From Candidatus Treponema merdequi (lineage in GTDB: Bacteria; Spirochaetota; Spirochaetia; Treponematales; Treponemataceae): a DNA stretch of 64,000 nt. Position 1 is the first letter of the stretch. The number at the start of each line of letters is the position of its first letter. Below are positions 1 to 9,355 of the stretch, piece by piece. The stretch lies in the NCBI GenBank assembly GCA_018064525.1, contig JAGHVB010000005.1, forward strand, positions 1 to 64,000. The letters are read 5' to 3'. The notes under the pieces were generated by a model. That model was not told the DNA's origin. It made no database searches and worked only from the letters and a program-made list of their open reading frames with translations. A program made the position numbers and the translations under genes.

Positions 1-51
1 TTCAGACATTAAAACAAAAAAAATAATTTAAAAATATAAGGATTAAAAAAA

Positions 52-2865
52 ATGAAAAAAATTAAGAACTTTATTTTATCCTGCTCTCTTTTAATAGCAG
101 CAGCCGGCAGTATTTATGCGTCTCCACTAAAAGACAATCCAAAATTAAAAAAAGGAACCCTTTCAAACGGACTTGAATATTACATCATTCCGAATGTTAC
201 AGAAGAAAAGAAAAACTTTTTCGGACTTTACATAAAAGCCGGTGCCTGCATGGAAGAAGAAAATGAAAAAGGAATTGCACATTTTGTAGAACACTGCTGT
301 TTTAATGAAACAGATAATTTCAAAGTGAATGAAGTAAAAAATTATTTTCAATCAATCGGAATGAAATATGGAAGTGATCTCAACGGATATACAAATGAAA
401 ATAAAACTTTTTACATAGCAGCAATTCCGTCAGAAAACGAAGATGCCGTTGAAAAAACATTTACATGGTTATACGACATCGCAGGCGGAGGAATCCATTT
501 TAGAGAAGACGAATGTCAGGATGAAAAACAAATTGTTTTTGAAGAATGGCAGCTTACGCAGAAAAATTCTTTACTGCTGAATAATAAAATTGTCCGTGAA
601 CATTTTGTAAAAGGCTCAGAATATGAAACAGCAGAAGTTACCGGAACATCAGAATCCATAAAAAGTTATGATTCATCAAAAGCAAAAAACTTTTATGACA
701 GATGGTACAGAACCGACAACATGATTTTGATTGCAGTCGGCGATTTTGACATTACAAAGCTTGAAACTAAAATAAATGAAAAATTTTCAGATATTAAAAA
801 ACCGTCTTCAGAATTAAAAACAATTAATTTAACAATTCCAGAACAGAAATCAGAATCTTTTATCTGCATTGATAAAGAAATCACTTGTCCCGAAATTCAT
901 ATTTTTGAAAAACTTGATGACAAAAATTTCAATACAGAAGAATACGTCTTTAACCAGATTTACTATGATAAAATAATTCAGGTATTAAACAACCGCCTTG
1001 TTGAGAAATCACAATTATATGACTGCCCTTATCTTAAAGCAAATATCTCTTCACACACAATCGAACAATTCAGAAACAAGTACATATGCCTTAATTTAAT
1101 TCCAAAAGAAAATCAGTTTGAAGAATCAATAAAAGCCGTAAAATCAGAACTGTCAAGATTAAAAGAATATGGAATTACAAAAAATGAATACGAACAATTG
1201 AAAAACGCATTCTTCACTTTTCCTGAAAACATTTCAAATTTAAAACTTACAGTTTCTTCAAAAGAAATTTTCAACAATATAATTTTAAACATCGAACACA
1301 ATCAGGCAATTTACTCTCCCGAAAACAACTATCTTATCAGAGCTAAAGCAGACAGAAAAACAACTTTAAAACTTTTAAACCAGAAATGCAAAGAACTTTT
1401 TATCAACAATGGACAGATTTTTGAAATAAAAGTTCCAGAAAATTTCAGACAGACAATAGATAACGAATCTCTCTTTGATTTGTTCAAGACTTACGAACCA
1501 TCAGACCTCGAAAAAATAACAGATGAAAAACTGCCGTCAAATCTGATGAACCGTCCTTTTACAAAAGCCAGAATCGAATCAAAAGAAAAAAATGAAAACC
1601 TTGATTCCACAGTTTACACTTTAAGCAACGGTTTACGATTAATCCTCAAAAAATCTAAAGGTGAACCCGGACATGTACGGATGCTCGGAATAAGCGAAGG
1701 CGGCTTATCTCAATACGGAACAATAGACTTTTCATCAGGACTTGTCTGTCCGGAATATTCATTTAATTCCGGCATTAATGGATTTTCAAAAAGCCAGACT
1801 TCAAAAATAATCAACGGCAAAAACTACACCATAACCTGTGGAATAAATGAAAATTATGAATTCCTGTCAGGCGATGCATCAAGCCTGTCAGTTGAAAATC
1901 TTCTTCAGTATGTTCACCTCATTTTTAATAAACCATATTTTACAAATGAAGGCTGGAATGAAACATTTTCAAAATATAATGAACTTTATCAAAAGCATAA
2001 AAACTTTCCGTTATATTCCGATTATATCAATCAGGTTCTTTATTCAAACGACATAAGATATAACATAACTGATTATCAGTTTAACAGTCTTCTCAATCAG
2101 GAACGATCAGAAAAAATATTTAAAGAACGCTTTTCAAATGCAGCAGATTTTACATTCATCTTTGCCGGAGATTTTGACGAATCAGAAGTAGTAGATCTAT
2201 GCTGCAGCTATCTTGGAACAATAAACGGCGACAGAACAAAAAAAGAAAAAGCAATAGACAGACACATCATATGTACAGAAAAAGAAAAAATTATCCGTGC
2301 AAAAAAGAATCCAGATGCAGCTTCAAGCGATGTTTATATTTTTTATTTTAATGAATTTGAAAACGAAACTGATCCTCTTAAAAATTTTATCCGCAATGAA
2401 TTTTCAAGTCTCATAAGCTTTTATCTTAACATGAAACTTTCAGACAAACTTCGCGAAGAAGAATTTTCTACATACACTGTAAATGAAAATCTAACAACAT
2501 ATTCATATCCTGCGTCTTATTCAAAATTATGTATAAATTTCTCCTGCAAACCAGAAAAAGCAGACAGTCTTCTTGCACTCACCGAGAATTACATAAAAGA
2601 ACTTTTAACAACATCTATTTCAGACACAGACCTTGAGACATTGAAATCAACATGGATTCAATCTGTCAAATCAAACAAACATGTCAACCAATGGTGGATA
2701 AACAGAATCGAAAACATTTATATTCAAAAAACTGAAACTGACGGTTTTATAAAAGATCCGAATATTATTTTTGACGAATTTACAAAAGAAAATTTTGAAA
2801 AATATATGAATCTTTTCATAAATAAAAACTTTTCAGAAGCTTTCATTTTCAGTCCGAAAAATTAA
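52..2865 (+). CDS. Secreted M16 (insulinase/PqqL-type) zinc metallopeptidase
   Basis: A 937-residue protein with an N-terminal signal peptide (MKK, a hydrophobic run to about residue 23, then YASP), so it should act outside the cytoplasm. The inverted zinc site HFVEH is at residues 77-81, and an acidic DEKQIVFEE segment lies about 75 residues later, as expected for the third metal ligand in M16 enzymes. Two M16-like halves are visible: the active one at about 30-270 and a second, inactive half that restarts near 540 with TVYTLSNGLRLILKK. This length and layout match the family of roughly 900-residue PqqL-like proteases. An AAGGA box precedes the ATG by about 8 nt. The substrate cannot be told from sequence. 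The gene stands alone on the plus strand, 77 nt before mutS2. Confidence 0.9.
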   Translation: MKKIKNFILSCSLLIAAAGSIYASPLKDNPKLKKGTLSNGLEYYIIPNVTEEKKNFFGLYIKAGACMEEENEKGIAHFVEHCCFNETDNFKVNEVKNYFQSIGMKYGSDLNGYTNENKTFYIAAIPSENEDAVEKTFTWLYDIAGGGIHFREDECQDEKQIVFEEWQLTQKNSLLLNNKIVREHFVKGSEYETAEVTGTSESIKSYDSSKAKNFYDRWYRTDNMILIAVGDFDITKLETKINEKFSDIKKPSSELKTINLTIPEQKSESFICIDKEITCPEIHIFEKLDDKNFNTEEYVFNQIYYDKIIQVLNNRLVEKSQLYDCPYLKANISSHTIEQFRNKYICLNLIPKENQFEESIKAVKSELSRLKEYGITKNEYEQLKNAFFTFPENISNLKLTVSSKEIFNNIILNIEHNQAIYSPENNYLIRAKADRKTTLKLLNQKCKELFINNGQIFEIKVPENFRQTIDNESLFDLFKTYEPSDLEKITDEKLPSNLMNRPFTKARIESKEKNENLDSTVYTLSNGLRLILKKSKGEPGHVRMLGISEGGLSQYGTIDFSSGLVCPEYSFNSGINGFSKSQTSKIINGKNYTITCGINENYEFLSGDASSLSVENLLQYVHLIFNKPYFTNEGWNETFSKYNELYQKHKNFPLYSDYINQVLYSNDIRYNITDYQFNSLLNQERSEKIFKERFSNAADFTFIFAGDFDESEVVDLCCSYLGTINGDRTKKEKAIDRHIICTEKEKIIRAKKNPDAASSDVYIFYFNEFENETDPLKNFIRNEFSSLISFYLNMKLSDKLREEEFSTYTVNENLTTYSYPASYSKLCINFSCKPEKADSLLALTENYIKELLTTSISDTDLETLKSTWIQSVKSNKHVNQWWINRIENIYIQKTETDGFIKDPNIIFDEFTKENFEKYMNLFINKNFSEAFIFSPKN

Positions 2866-2903
2866 CGAACATTTTTAAGAAATAAAATTAAATTTCTTCT
2901 TTA

Positions 2904-2932
2904 TTCCACTTAAAATCAAATTCTGTTATACT
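2904..2932 (+). promoter_or_regulatory. Candidate mutS2 promoter, near-leaderless
   Basis: TATACT at 2927-2932 is a good -10 box, with a weak TTCCAC at -35 and a 17-nt spacer. The mutS2 ATG follows only 10 nt after the -10 box and has no Shine-Dalgarno sequence. The transcript should therefore start within a few bases of the start codon. Confidence 0.45.
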
Positions 2933-2942
2933 TGAGTTTACC

Positions 2943-5468
2943 ATGAACAGAAAGTCCCTTACAGAACTTGATTACTACAGAATAAAAGAAGAAATCTCTC
3001 ATTACTGCGCTTCGGCCGAAGGAAAATCAGAAATCCTTTCGCGCGAACCTTTTACAGTTTTTAATAAATATGAACATTTGAAAAATTTAAGCCGCGAAGC
3101 CAATAAATGTTTTTCAACTTCAAAGGGATTTTATGTTTCTTCATGGCCGGAAATTCGACCGCTTTTTGCAACGCTCAGAACAAACGGTGCCCGCCTTGAT
3201 CTTGATGAACTTTATGCCCTCGGACTTTTCTGTCAGTCACAGATAAAAATTACAGAAACAATCAAAACTTCAACACAGTCGCTCGGCTTAAAAAAACTTC
3301 CAGAACTCATAACAAAAATGCCGTCACTCGAAGATTCCACCAGAATAATTTTTTCAATTCTGACACCGGACGGCGAATTAAAAGATTTAGCATCAATCAA
3401 AGAAATCAAAAAAAACATCGCGTCACTCAAGACACAGATTGAATCAACAATCCACAAATATACAATAGACGCAAATCTCTCGGGCGTTCTCGAATCAAAT
3501 GTTCCGGCGCTCAGACAGGACAGACAGCTTCTCGCAGTAAAATCATCAAAGCGCTCGCTCGTAAAAGGAATCGTTCACGAAGTTTCAACATCTGGTCAGA
3601 CAGTTTACATCGAACCAGAAGATGTCGTAAAACTCAACAACGACTTAATCGCAGAAGAATATCATCTTCAGGAAGAAATCAAAAAAATCCTTCTCGAAGC
3701 AACAGTCCGACTTTCAGACCATGTAACAGAGTTTGAAGAAAATCTTACTCACATGATCACGCTCGATACAATCGTCGCAGCCGCCCGCTGGGGTGCCGAA
3801 AACAACTGCACATACGCACTGCCTTGTGGCGATGAAAAGTTAAGTGGAACTTCTAAGACCGCGGACACTTCAAGTGACACAAATCTCGTCGAGCCTCCTC
3901 TTCTTCTCGGAGCCCGTCATCCTCTTCTCGGAAACAAAGCCGTTCCAATCGACATCCGTTTTATGACAGGCAAAAATGTTTTGATCATCACAGGTCCGAA
4001 CACCGGCGGAAAAACAGTAACATTAAAAACATTTGCACTTTTTGCAGCCCTTAACCAGACAGGATTTCCTGTTCCGGCACTCGAAGGAACAAGACTCCCG
4101 CTTTTTACTGACATCTTCTGCGACATCGGCGACGAACAGTCACTCGACCAGAATCTTTCGACATTCAGCGGTCATATGAAAAACGTTGCAGACGCTTTGA
4201 CTAATGCAACAAAAACATCTCTTGTTCTTCTCGACGAACTCGGAAGCGGAACAGATCCTCTCGAAGGTTCTGCAATCGCAATGGCAACTCTCGACATATT
4301 GATTGAACGCGGCTCATTCGTTCTTGTTACAACACATCATGGTGTTCTCAAAAACTACGGATACACAAACGAGTCGTGCATTAATGCAAGCGTGGAATTT
4401 AACAGTGACACACTCTCTCCGACATACCGCCTTATCATGGGAGTTCCAGGTGAAAGTCACGCACTCGACATCGCAGAAAAAAACGGACTTCCATCTGAAG
4501 CAATTTCAAAAGCAAAGAGTTACATCAACACAGAACAGGCCGACATCTCAACTTTAATCAACGGACTTACACAAAAACACAAAGAAGTCGACGAGCTTAT
4601 CGCATCTTACAGAGAAAAAGAAAACAGAATAAATCAGAAAATCGAAAAGACATCAAGCCGCGAACAGAACATCAAGCGCCGCGAGCACGATTTAAAAATT
4701 GCAGAAAATAAAAAAGAACTTGCATTCTTAAAAGATGCAAGAAAGCGTCTTGAAAATCTTGTGCGTGAATTAAAAGAAGGCGAAATCACAAGAGAAAAAA
4801 CTCTCAAAGTAAAAGATTTTATCGCAGACTTAACAGAATCAATCGAAGGACACGCTGACATTCTCGAAGCAGAAGAACGCAATTTGAATAAGTACGACAG
4901 AAAGCTTGAAGCAAAAAAGAATGGAACTTCACAGAACGCAGATTCCACTAATACAAAAAAAGAATTCAAAGAAGGCGACGAAGTTTTCTCAGGCACTTCA
5001 AAAACCCGCGGAACAATAATCAAGAAAGATAAAAAAGATTCCTGGCTTGTTCAGTTCGGCGCGCTCAAAATGTCTGTAAGCGAAAAAGATTTAACGCCCG
5101 CCCCAAAATCAAACGCGTCTCTCAAACCAAGCGTCTCATACGAGCTTGCAAAACCCGAAGAAGTTCAGAAAACATTTGCAGCAACATGTGACTTTGCGCC
5201 AAGCCTTTCAGGCATTCCGACAGACAAACCTGTTTTCGAACTCCGCCTTCTCGGGCTCCGCGTCGAAGAAGCACTCAAACTTCTCGAACGACAGCTCGAC
5301 CTCTGCGCCATCCAGAACTTTCACGAGTTCTCAGTCATTCACGGAAAAGGAACAGGCGCACTCCAGAGCGCAGTTCAGGAATACCTCGCATCCTATCCGG
5401 GCATTTCCGACTTTCACTTTGCTCCTCCCGAAGACGGCGGCACTGGAAAAACGTACGTAAAATTGTAA
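2943..5468 (+). CDS. mutS2: Endonuclease MutS2
   Basis: An 841-residue MutS2, the MutS paralogue without a mismatch-recognition domain. In other bacteria it acts on branched DNA and on collided ribosomes. The core and clamp region is about 1-330. The ATPase carries Walker A GPNTGGKT at about 351-358 and the Walker B region LLDELGSGTDPLEGSA. A long charged coiled coil covers about 520-650. The C-terminal Smr nuclease domain starts near 765 (FELRLLGLRVEEAL) and includes the HGKGTGAL motif. Two Ser/Thr-rich inserts look lineage-specific: LSGTSKTADTSSDTN just before the ATPase, and NGTSQNADSTNTKK in the linker. The DNA of the first insert contains a degenerate copy of the dispersed GCGGG repeat (about 3860-3879). 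No ribosome-binding site is visible; see the promoter entry. Confidence 0.95.
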   Translation: MNRKSLTELDYYRIKEEISHYCASAEGKSEILSREPFTVFNKYEHLKNLSREANKCFSTSKGFYVSSWPEIRPLFATLRTNGARLDLDELYALGLFCQSQIKITETIKTSTQSLGLKKLPELITKMPSLEDSTRIIFSILTPDGELKDLASIKEIKKNIASLKTQIESTIHKYTIDANLSGVLESNVPALRQDRQLLAVKSSKRSLVKGIVHEVSTSGQTVYIEPEDVVKLNNDLIAEEYHLQEEIKKILLEATVRLSDHVTEFEENLTHMITLDTIVAAARWGAENNCTYALPCGDEKLSGTSKTADTSSDTNLVEPPLLLGARHPLLGNKAVPIDIRFMTGKNVLIITGPNTGGKTVTLKTFALFAALNQTGFPVPALEGTRLPLFTDIFCDIGDEQSLDQNLSTFSGHMKNVADALTNATKTSLVLLDELGSGTDPLEGSAIAMATLDILIERGSFVLVTTHHGVLKNYGYTNESCINASVEFNSDTLSPTYRLIMGVPGESHALDIAEKNGLPSEAISKAKSYINTEQADISTLINGLTQKHKEVDELIASYREKENRINQKIEKTSSREQNIKRREHDLKIAENKKELAFLKDARKRLENLVRELKEGEITREKTLKVKDFIADLTESIEGHADILEAEERNLNKYDRKLEAKKNGTSQNADSTNTKKEFKEGDEVFSGTSKTRGTIIKKDKKDSWLVQFGALKMSVSEKDLTPAPKSNASLKPSVSYELAKPEEVQKTFAATCDFAPSLSGIPTDKPVFELRLLGLRVEEALKLLERQLDLCAIQNFHEFSVIHGKGTGALQSAVQEYLASYPGISDFHFAPPEDGGTGKTYVKL

Positions 5469-5481
5469 TCGCACAAACCCC

Positions 5482-5519
5482 GCGGGCATTGCCAGTGACT
5501 GCAGCATTACCATTGACAG
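5482..5519 (+). repeat. Intergenic copy of the dispersed GCGGG...AGTGA repeat
   Basis: GCGGGCATTGCCAGTGACTG starts at 5482 and is followed by a degenerate second unit (GCAGCATTACCATTGACA). The first matches the core found in tatD, the FliK-like gene and the ybaK-ROK gap. It lies just after the mutS2 stop. Confidence 0.5.
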
Positions 5520-5567
5520 CAGGCTTATACGTTCCACTTTTCTTTTCTCAATTTTTATGCAATAATA

Positions 5568-5581
5568 TGTATAAATATACA
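5568..5581 (+). promoter_or_regulatory. Candidate ARG box upstream of argR
   Basis: TGTATAAATATACA is an inverted repeat with perfect 6-bp arms around AA, 55 nt before the argR start. It resembles the AT-rich 18-bp ARG boxes bound by ArgR/AhrC in other bacteria. Autoregulation is inferred. AT-rich palindromes also occur by chance in this genome. Confidence 0.4.
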
Positions 5582-5636
5582 AAATGATTCTGGTGGAATT
5601 TTCAAAAACGCCATCAGCTTCTTCACAAGAGGACTT

Positions 5637-6104
5637 ATGAAAGAACGCGACTCGAGACTTAAATCAATTCGAAAATTAATCAAGAACAACAAAATTGAAA
5701 GTCAGGATGAACTTCTTTCACTTTTAACAAGCGAAGGTTACGATGTCACACAGGCAACGCTCTCACGCGACCTCAAACTCCTCAAAGTCGGAAAAATCGC
5801 AGACGGCCGCGACGGCTATGTTTACACACTCCCGACAGAAGAAGAAAGCACAGAATCAGAACACATCTTTATCCAGGACTTTTTACGCGGCTACATCTCA
5901 ATCGAAGCAAGCGGAAACATGGTCGTAATCAAAACTTTCCCGGGGCACGCAAACCCTGTCTGCAACGCACTCGACAACATGAACTTTGACGAAATCCTCG
6001 GCACAGTCGCAGGCGACAACTGTATGTTCGCATGCATGCGCGAAGGCGTAACAGGCAAACAGTTCATCGAAAAGTTAAAGAAACTTATTCCTGAGATTGA
6101 GTAA
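5637..6104 (+). CDS. argR: Arginine repressor ArgR/AhrC
   Basis: A 155-residue protein of normal ArgR length. The N-terminal winged helix (about 1-70) includes DELLSLLTSEGYDVTQATLS, followed by RDLKLLKVGKI, the typical ArgR DNA-binding region. The C-terminal hexamerisation and arginine-binding domain (about 80-155) ends with GTVAGDNCMFACMREG, matching the family's GT(I/V)AGDDT signature, although the usual second Asp-Thr pair reads Asn-Cys here. An AGAGGA ribosome-binding site precedes the ATG. No arginine biosynthesis or catabolism gene lies nearby, so it probably acts in trans. The 3' end overlaps the convergent Rpn gene by 20 bp. Confidence 0.93.
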   Translation: MKERDSRLKSIRKLIKNNKIESQDELLSLLTSEGYDVTQATLSRDLKLLKVGKIADGRDGYVYTLPTEEESTESEHIFIQDFLRGYISIEASGNMVVIKTFPGHANPVCNALDNMNFDEILGTVAGDNCMFACMREGVTGKQFIEKLKKLIPEIE

Positions 6105-6912
6105 TAATAGTTTCACACTGTATTAGTTTTTGAAGTTCTTCAAGTGGAACATTAAACTGCTCGGCTACTAATTCGGGTTTCATATTCATTTTTTTTACAG
6201 CTATAACAGCAGATTCTAATTTTCCTTTTGCTTCACCATAATGAAAGCTATCTGAAAGTTCCATCTCTAATCTCATGTATTGCCTCCGAAAATCTGCGTT
6301 AAGTTTAGCTTGATCGGTATAATGGCGTAAAATTTCTGTAAAACTGTCTTTTGGTATATTGGTTTTAATAAAATCTAAAAAAGTTCGAACAGCTTTACTA
6401 TGATTTTTTTCAAGTCTAGATAAATTATAAAAGATTTTTGTGATTTCGTCATCTTTTATTTCAGTATCTTCCAAACATCGAGTTTTAAAAGTATATACTG
6501 GATGTCCTTTTTTAAAAGGATCTTCAAGACAAAGAAATATAATTATATTTTCTTTAAGTTTTGAAAAATCACCACCTGACTTTAATGTATCTACATCGAT
6601 GCAGCTCGAATAATAGCGTGCTCGCTTTAACAAATTAGGCTTATCGGTAGTCTGCATTTCAATATCATAACAATGTTTATCATCTGAAGTATAAACATCA
6701 AATCTAACACCACGTGAATCATAAGAATCCTTGAAATAAATTTCAGAATGAGTATATTCCAATTTCTTAATTTTAATATCAAGCAGTAATTCTAATGTTT
6801 GCTTACAAATCTCTTCATTTTGCATCACTTTAGTAAATAAGAAATTATTTGCTAAAGTCAAATTATTCCATTTTTCAATTAAATAATCTGGAGCTAAAAT
6901 CAATTCTGACAT
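6085..6912 (-). CDS. Rpn-family PD-(D/E)XK nuclease (former 'putative transposase')
   Basis: A 275-residue protein of the Rpn / PDDEXK_2 family. Its start region (WNNLTLANNFLFTKVMQ) is typical. The nuclease core includes GVRFDVYTSDDKHCYDIEMQ, which gives the D...E-x-Q catalytic pattern, followed by RARYYSSCID. The C-terminal helical tail ends with a repetitive helix-turn segment (VAEQFNVPLEELQKLIQ). Related proteins stimulate RecA-independent recombination in E. coli; whether this one does is inferred. I chose the ATG at 6912 because GGAGG precedes it by 6 nt. The upstream TTG would be inside that ribosome-binding site. No terminal inverted repeats are visible, so I do not call a mobile element. 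Confidence 0.8.
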   Translation of the reverse strand: MSELILAPDYLIEKWNNLTLANNFLFTKVMQNEEICKQTLELLLDIKIKKLEYTHSEIYFKDSYDSRGVRFDVYTSDDKHCYDIEMQTTDKPNLLKRARYYSSCIDVDTLKSGGDFSKLKENIIIFLCLEDPFKKGHPVYTFKTRCLEDTEIKDDEITKIFYNLSRLEKNHSKAVRTFLDFIKTNIPKDSFTEILRHYTDQAKLNADFRRQYMRLEMELSDSFHYGEAKGKLESAVIAVKKMNMKPELVAEQFNVPLEELQKLIQCETIITQSQE

Positions 6913-7134
6913 AACAACCTCCAATATTTTTCATAAAATTAAATGTCCTTAGTGATATAATACGGATAGTTATTAAAAATATTACCAATTCCCAAAAAAA
7001 CATCAAAATTTCCCTAAAATTTCTTTCAAAAACCCTTCTCCTGTGCACGAGCACACAAACCCGCACCACTACACTAAAACCACGCAATCTGATACTATTT
7101 TTATACAAATTCCATATAAAAGAGGACAAATAAA

Positions 7135-8718
7135 ATGATTACCTGGTCAAATCTTGACACACTTCCTTCTTACAAAAAAATGCTTTCACTCAAAGGCTCT
7201 GTAAAACTTACAGACGTTCTTTCAGGTCCTGACGCTGCAGACCGCGTTGCAAAATATTCGGTTCCAATGGCAGCAGGACTTAAATATAATTTTGCAGCAA
7301 AACATGTTAACGAACAGGTTTTAGGCGTACTTGCAGATCTTTCAAAAGAAGCTCAGCTTGCAGAAAAGTTTGAAGCTTTGTACAACGGCGAAGTTGTAAA
7401 CACAGGCGAAAAGAGAATGGTATTGCACCAGCTCACTCGCGGACAGCTTGGAAAAGATGTTATAGTTGATGGAACTAATAAACGCGACTTCTATGTAAAA
7501 ATCCAGAAAGACATTGCAGACTTTGCAGACAAAGTTCACGGGGGAAAACTCGTAAACGAAAAAGGTGAAAAATACACAACAGTATGCCAGATTGGAATCG
7601 GAGGTTCAGACCTCGGTCCTCGCGCAATGTACCTCGCCCTCGAAAACTGGGCAAAGGCAAACAACACATTCAAAATGGAAGCTCACTTCATTTCAAATGT
7701 TGACCCTGACGATGCAGCTTCTGTTCTTGCTTCAATCGACATTTCAAAAACAATTTTCATTCTCGTTTCAAAATCTGGAACAACACTCGAAACTCTTACA
7801 AATGAAAGTTTCGTAAAAGACGCAATCACAAAAGCAGGCTGTGAAGTTTCAAAACACATGATTGCAGTTACATCAGAAACTTCTCCACTCGTAAATAATC
7901 CTGACTACATGGCATGCTTCTTTATGGACGACTTTATCGGCGGACGCTACTCATCAACATCAGCAGTAGGCGGAGCAATTCTTTCACTTGCATTTGGACC
8001 AGAAGTATTTGCAGACTTCTTAAAGGGAGCTGCAGAAGAAGATAAACTTGCAGCAGAAAAAGATCTCCTTAAAAACCCTGCAATGCTTGACGCATTAATC
8101 GGAGTTTACGAAAGAAACGCAGAAGAATATCCTTCAACAGCAATTCTTCCATACTCACAAGCCTTGAGCCGCTTTCCTGCACACCTTCAGCAGCTCGATA
8201 TGGAATCAAACGGAAAATCAGTTAACCGCGACGGAAAACCATTAAACTATTTAACAGGCCCTGTAATCTTTGGTGAACCGGGGACAAACGGACAGCATTC
8301 GTTCTACCAGCTCTTGCATCAGGGAACAGACATCGTTCCGCTCCAGTTCATCGCATTCAAAGAAAACCAGACAAAAAAAGATGTTGTAATCGAAGATTCA
8401 ACAAGCCAGAAAAAACTCTGCGCAAATGTTACAGCACAGATTGTTGCATTTGCATGCGGTAAAAAAGATGAAAATCCAAACAAGAGCTTTGCAGGAGAAA
8501 GACCTTCAAGCCTTATCTACGGTGACAGTGTAAATCCAAAAACACTCGGAGCGCTTCTTGCACACTACGAAAACAAAGTTATGTTCCAGGGATTTATGTG
8601 GAATGTAAACAGCTTTGACCAGGAAGGCGTACAGCTTGGTAAAAAACTTGCAAAAGCAGTACTTGCAAAACAGTATGACGGTGCACTTAAAGCATTCGCA
8701 GGTTTTTTTGATCTGTAA
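7135..8718 (+). CDS. pgi: Glucose-6-phosphate isomerase
   Basis: A 527-residue phosphoglucose isomerase that interconverts glucose-6-phosphate and fructose-6-phosphate in the cytoplasm. Conserved features are IGIGGSDLGPRAM (about 153-165), the sugar-phosphate loop SKSGTTLET, FIGGRYSSTSAVG, and the catalytic region EPGTNGQHSFYQLLHQGTD. AGAGGACAAATAAAATG supplies a good ribosome-binding site. The gene uses more C-ending codons than the nearby lipoprotein genes, as expected for a highly expressed enzyme. It is followed at once by a strong bidirectional terminator. The 222-nt gap before it holds no other recognisable gene. Confidence 0.97.
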   Translation: MITWSNLDTLPSYKKMLSLKGSVKLTDVLSGPDAADRVAKYSVPMAAGLKYNFAAKHVNEQVLGVLADLSKEAQLAEKFEALYNGEVVNTGEKRMVLHQLTRGQLGKDVIVDGTNKRDFYVKIQKDIADFADKVHGGKLVNEKGEKYTTVCQIGIGGSDLGPRAMYLALENWAKANNTFKMEAHFISNVDPDDAASVLASIDISKTIFILVSKSGTTLETLTNESFVKDAITKAGCEVSKHMIAVTSETSPLVNNPDYMACFFMDDFIGGRYSSTSAVGGAILSLAFGPEVFADFLKGAAEEDKLAAEKDLLKNPAMLDALIGVYERNAEEYPSTAILPYSQALSRFPAHLQQLDMESNGKSVNRDGKPLNYLTGPVIFGEPGTNGQHSFYQLLHQGTDIVPLQFIAFKENQTKKDVVIEDSTSQKKLCANVTAQIVAFACGKKDENPNKSFAGERPSSLIYGDSVNPKTLGALLAHYENKVMFQGFMWNVNSFDQEGVQLGKKLAKAVLAKQYDGALKAFAGFFDL

Positions 8719-8754
8719 TCCATAAGCGGAATTTTCGAAAACCGTTTTCAATAA

Positions 8755-8806
8755 AAAAGCCCGCAGTTTATTAAACAGATTAAAGTTTAATAAACTGCGG
8801 GCTTTT
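8755..8806. terminator. Bidirectional intrinsic terminator between pgi and the lipoprotein operon
   Basis: A perfect 22-bp inverted repeat (AAAAGCCCGCAGTTTATTAA... with its mirror ending in GGGCTTTT) flanks an 8-nt loop. It has A/T tracts on both sides, so it can end both pgi (+) and the convergent minus-strand operon. Confidence 0.9.
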
Positions 8807-8834
8807 ATTAATATTTATAGTTTTTAAAAATTAA

Positions 8835-9329
8835 TCATTTTTTTTCTTCTGCACTCTTTAATGCAGGCCTCTTATCAAAATAAAAAATCAATTCATTTTT
8901 ATTACGCTTTATAAAACCATTTTTAGCTTTATAACAGTCATAAATTTTTTCATACGGATATTTTTTTGAAAGTTCAGCAACATAAGCATCAAGTTCCTTT
9001 ACAGAAGAATCAGTTACATTAAAATAAACTTTCGAAATAAATCTCGTCTTTAACCCAAATGCAACAACTATTTTTTTTACAGCCATTCCCTTAAAATACG
9101 AATCCTTAATAATCAGCTCTGTTTTATAAAACAAATCTGCATCATCATATTTTAATTCCCACTTATCAAGCAGTTCCTTAACAGAATCATAAGTGCTGTC
9201 TGCATTAAAAGTCATAACTTCAAGTGCAGTGACAGACTCTGCTCTTTTTTGGGTAGGAACATTCTGCGCATTCAGGTGGAATGCTGCAATACCGCAAAAT
9301 ATAAACAACAAGCTTATCTTTCTTTTCAT
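8835..9329 (-). CDS. Small secreted protein of unknown function
   Basis: A 164-residue protein with an N-terminal signal peptide: MKRK, then a hydrophobic stretch, then a likely cleavage after LNAQ. No family is recognised. The mature part is rich in Lys, Asp and aromatic residues and has no Cys pair or catalytic motif that I can identify. It is the last gene of the tatD/lipoprotein run, 26 nt after the third lipoprotein, and ends at the bidirectional terminator. It was probably co-transcribed with the lipoproteins and exported with them. Confidence 0.65.
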   Translation of the reverse strand: MKRKISLLFIFCGIAAFHLNAQNVPTQKRAESVTALEVMTFNADSTYDSVKELLDKWELKYDDADLFYKTELIIKDSYFKGMAVKKIVVAFGLKTRFISKVYFNVTDSSVKELDAYVAELSKKYPYEKIYDCYKAKNGFIKRNKNELIFYFDKRPALKSAEEKK

Positions 9330-9355
9330 ATACTCTCCGTAATTATGAGTTTGAG

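Noticed and set aside
6085..6912. Rpn protein as an active transposon
   Set aside because: The family was once annotated as transposase, but no inverted repeats, target duplications or second identical copy are visible; the 40 kb copy is diverged.
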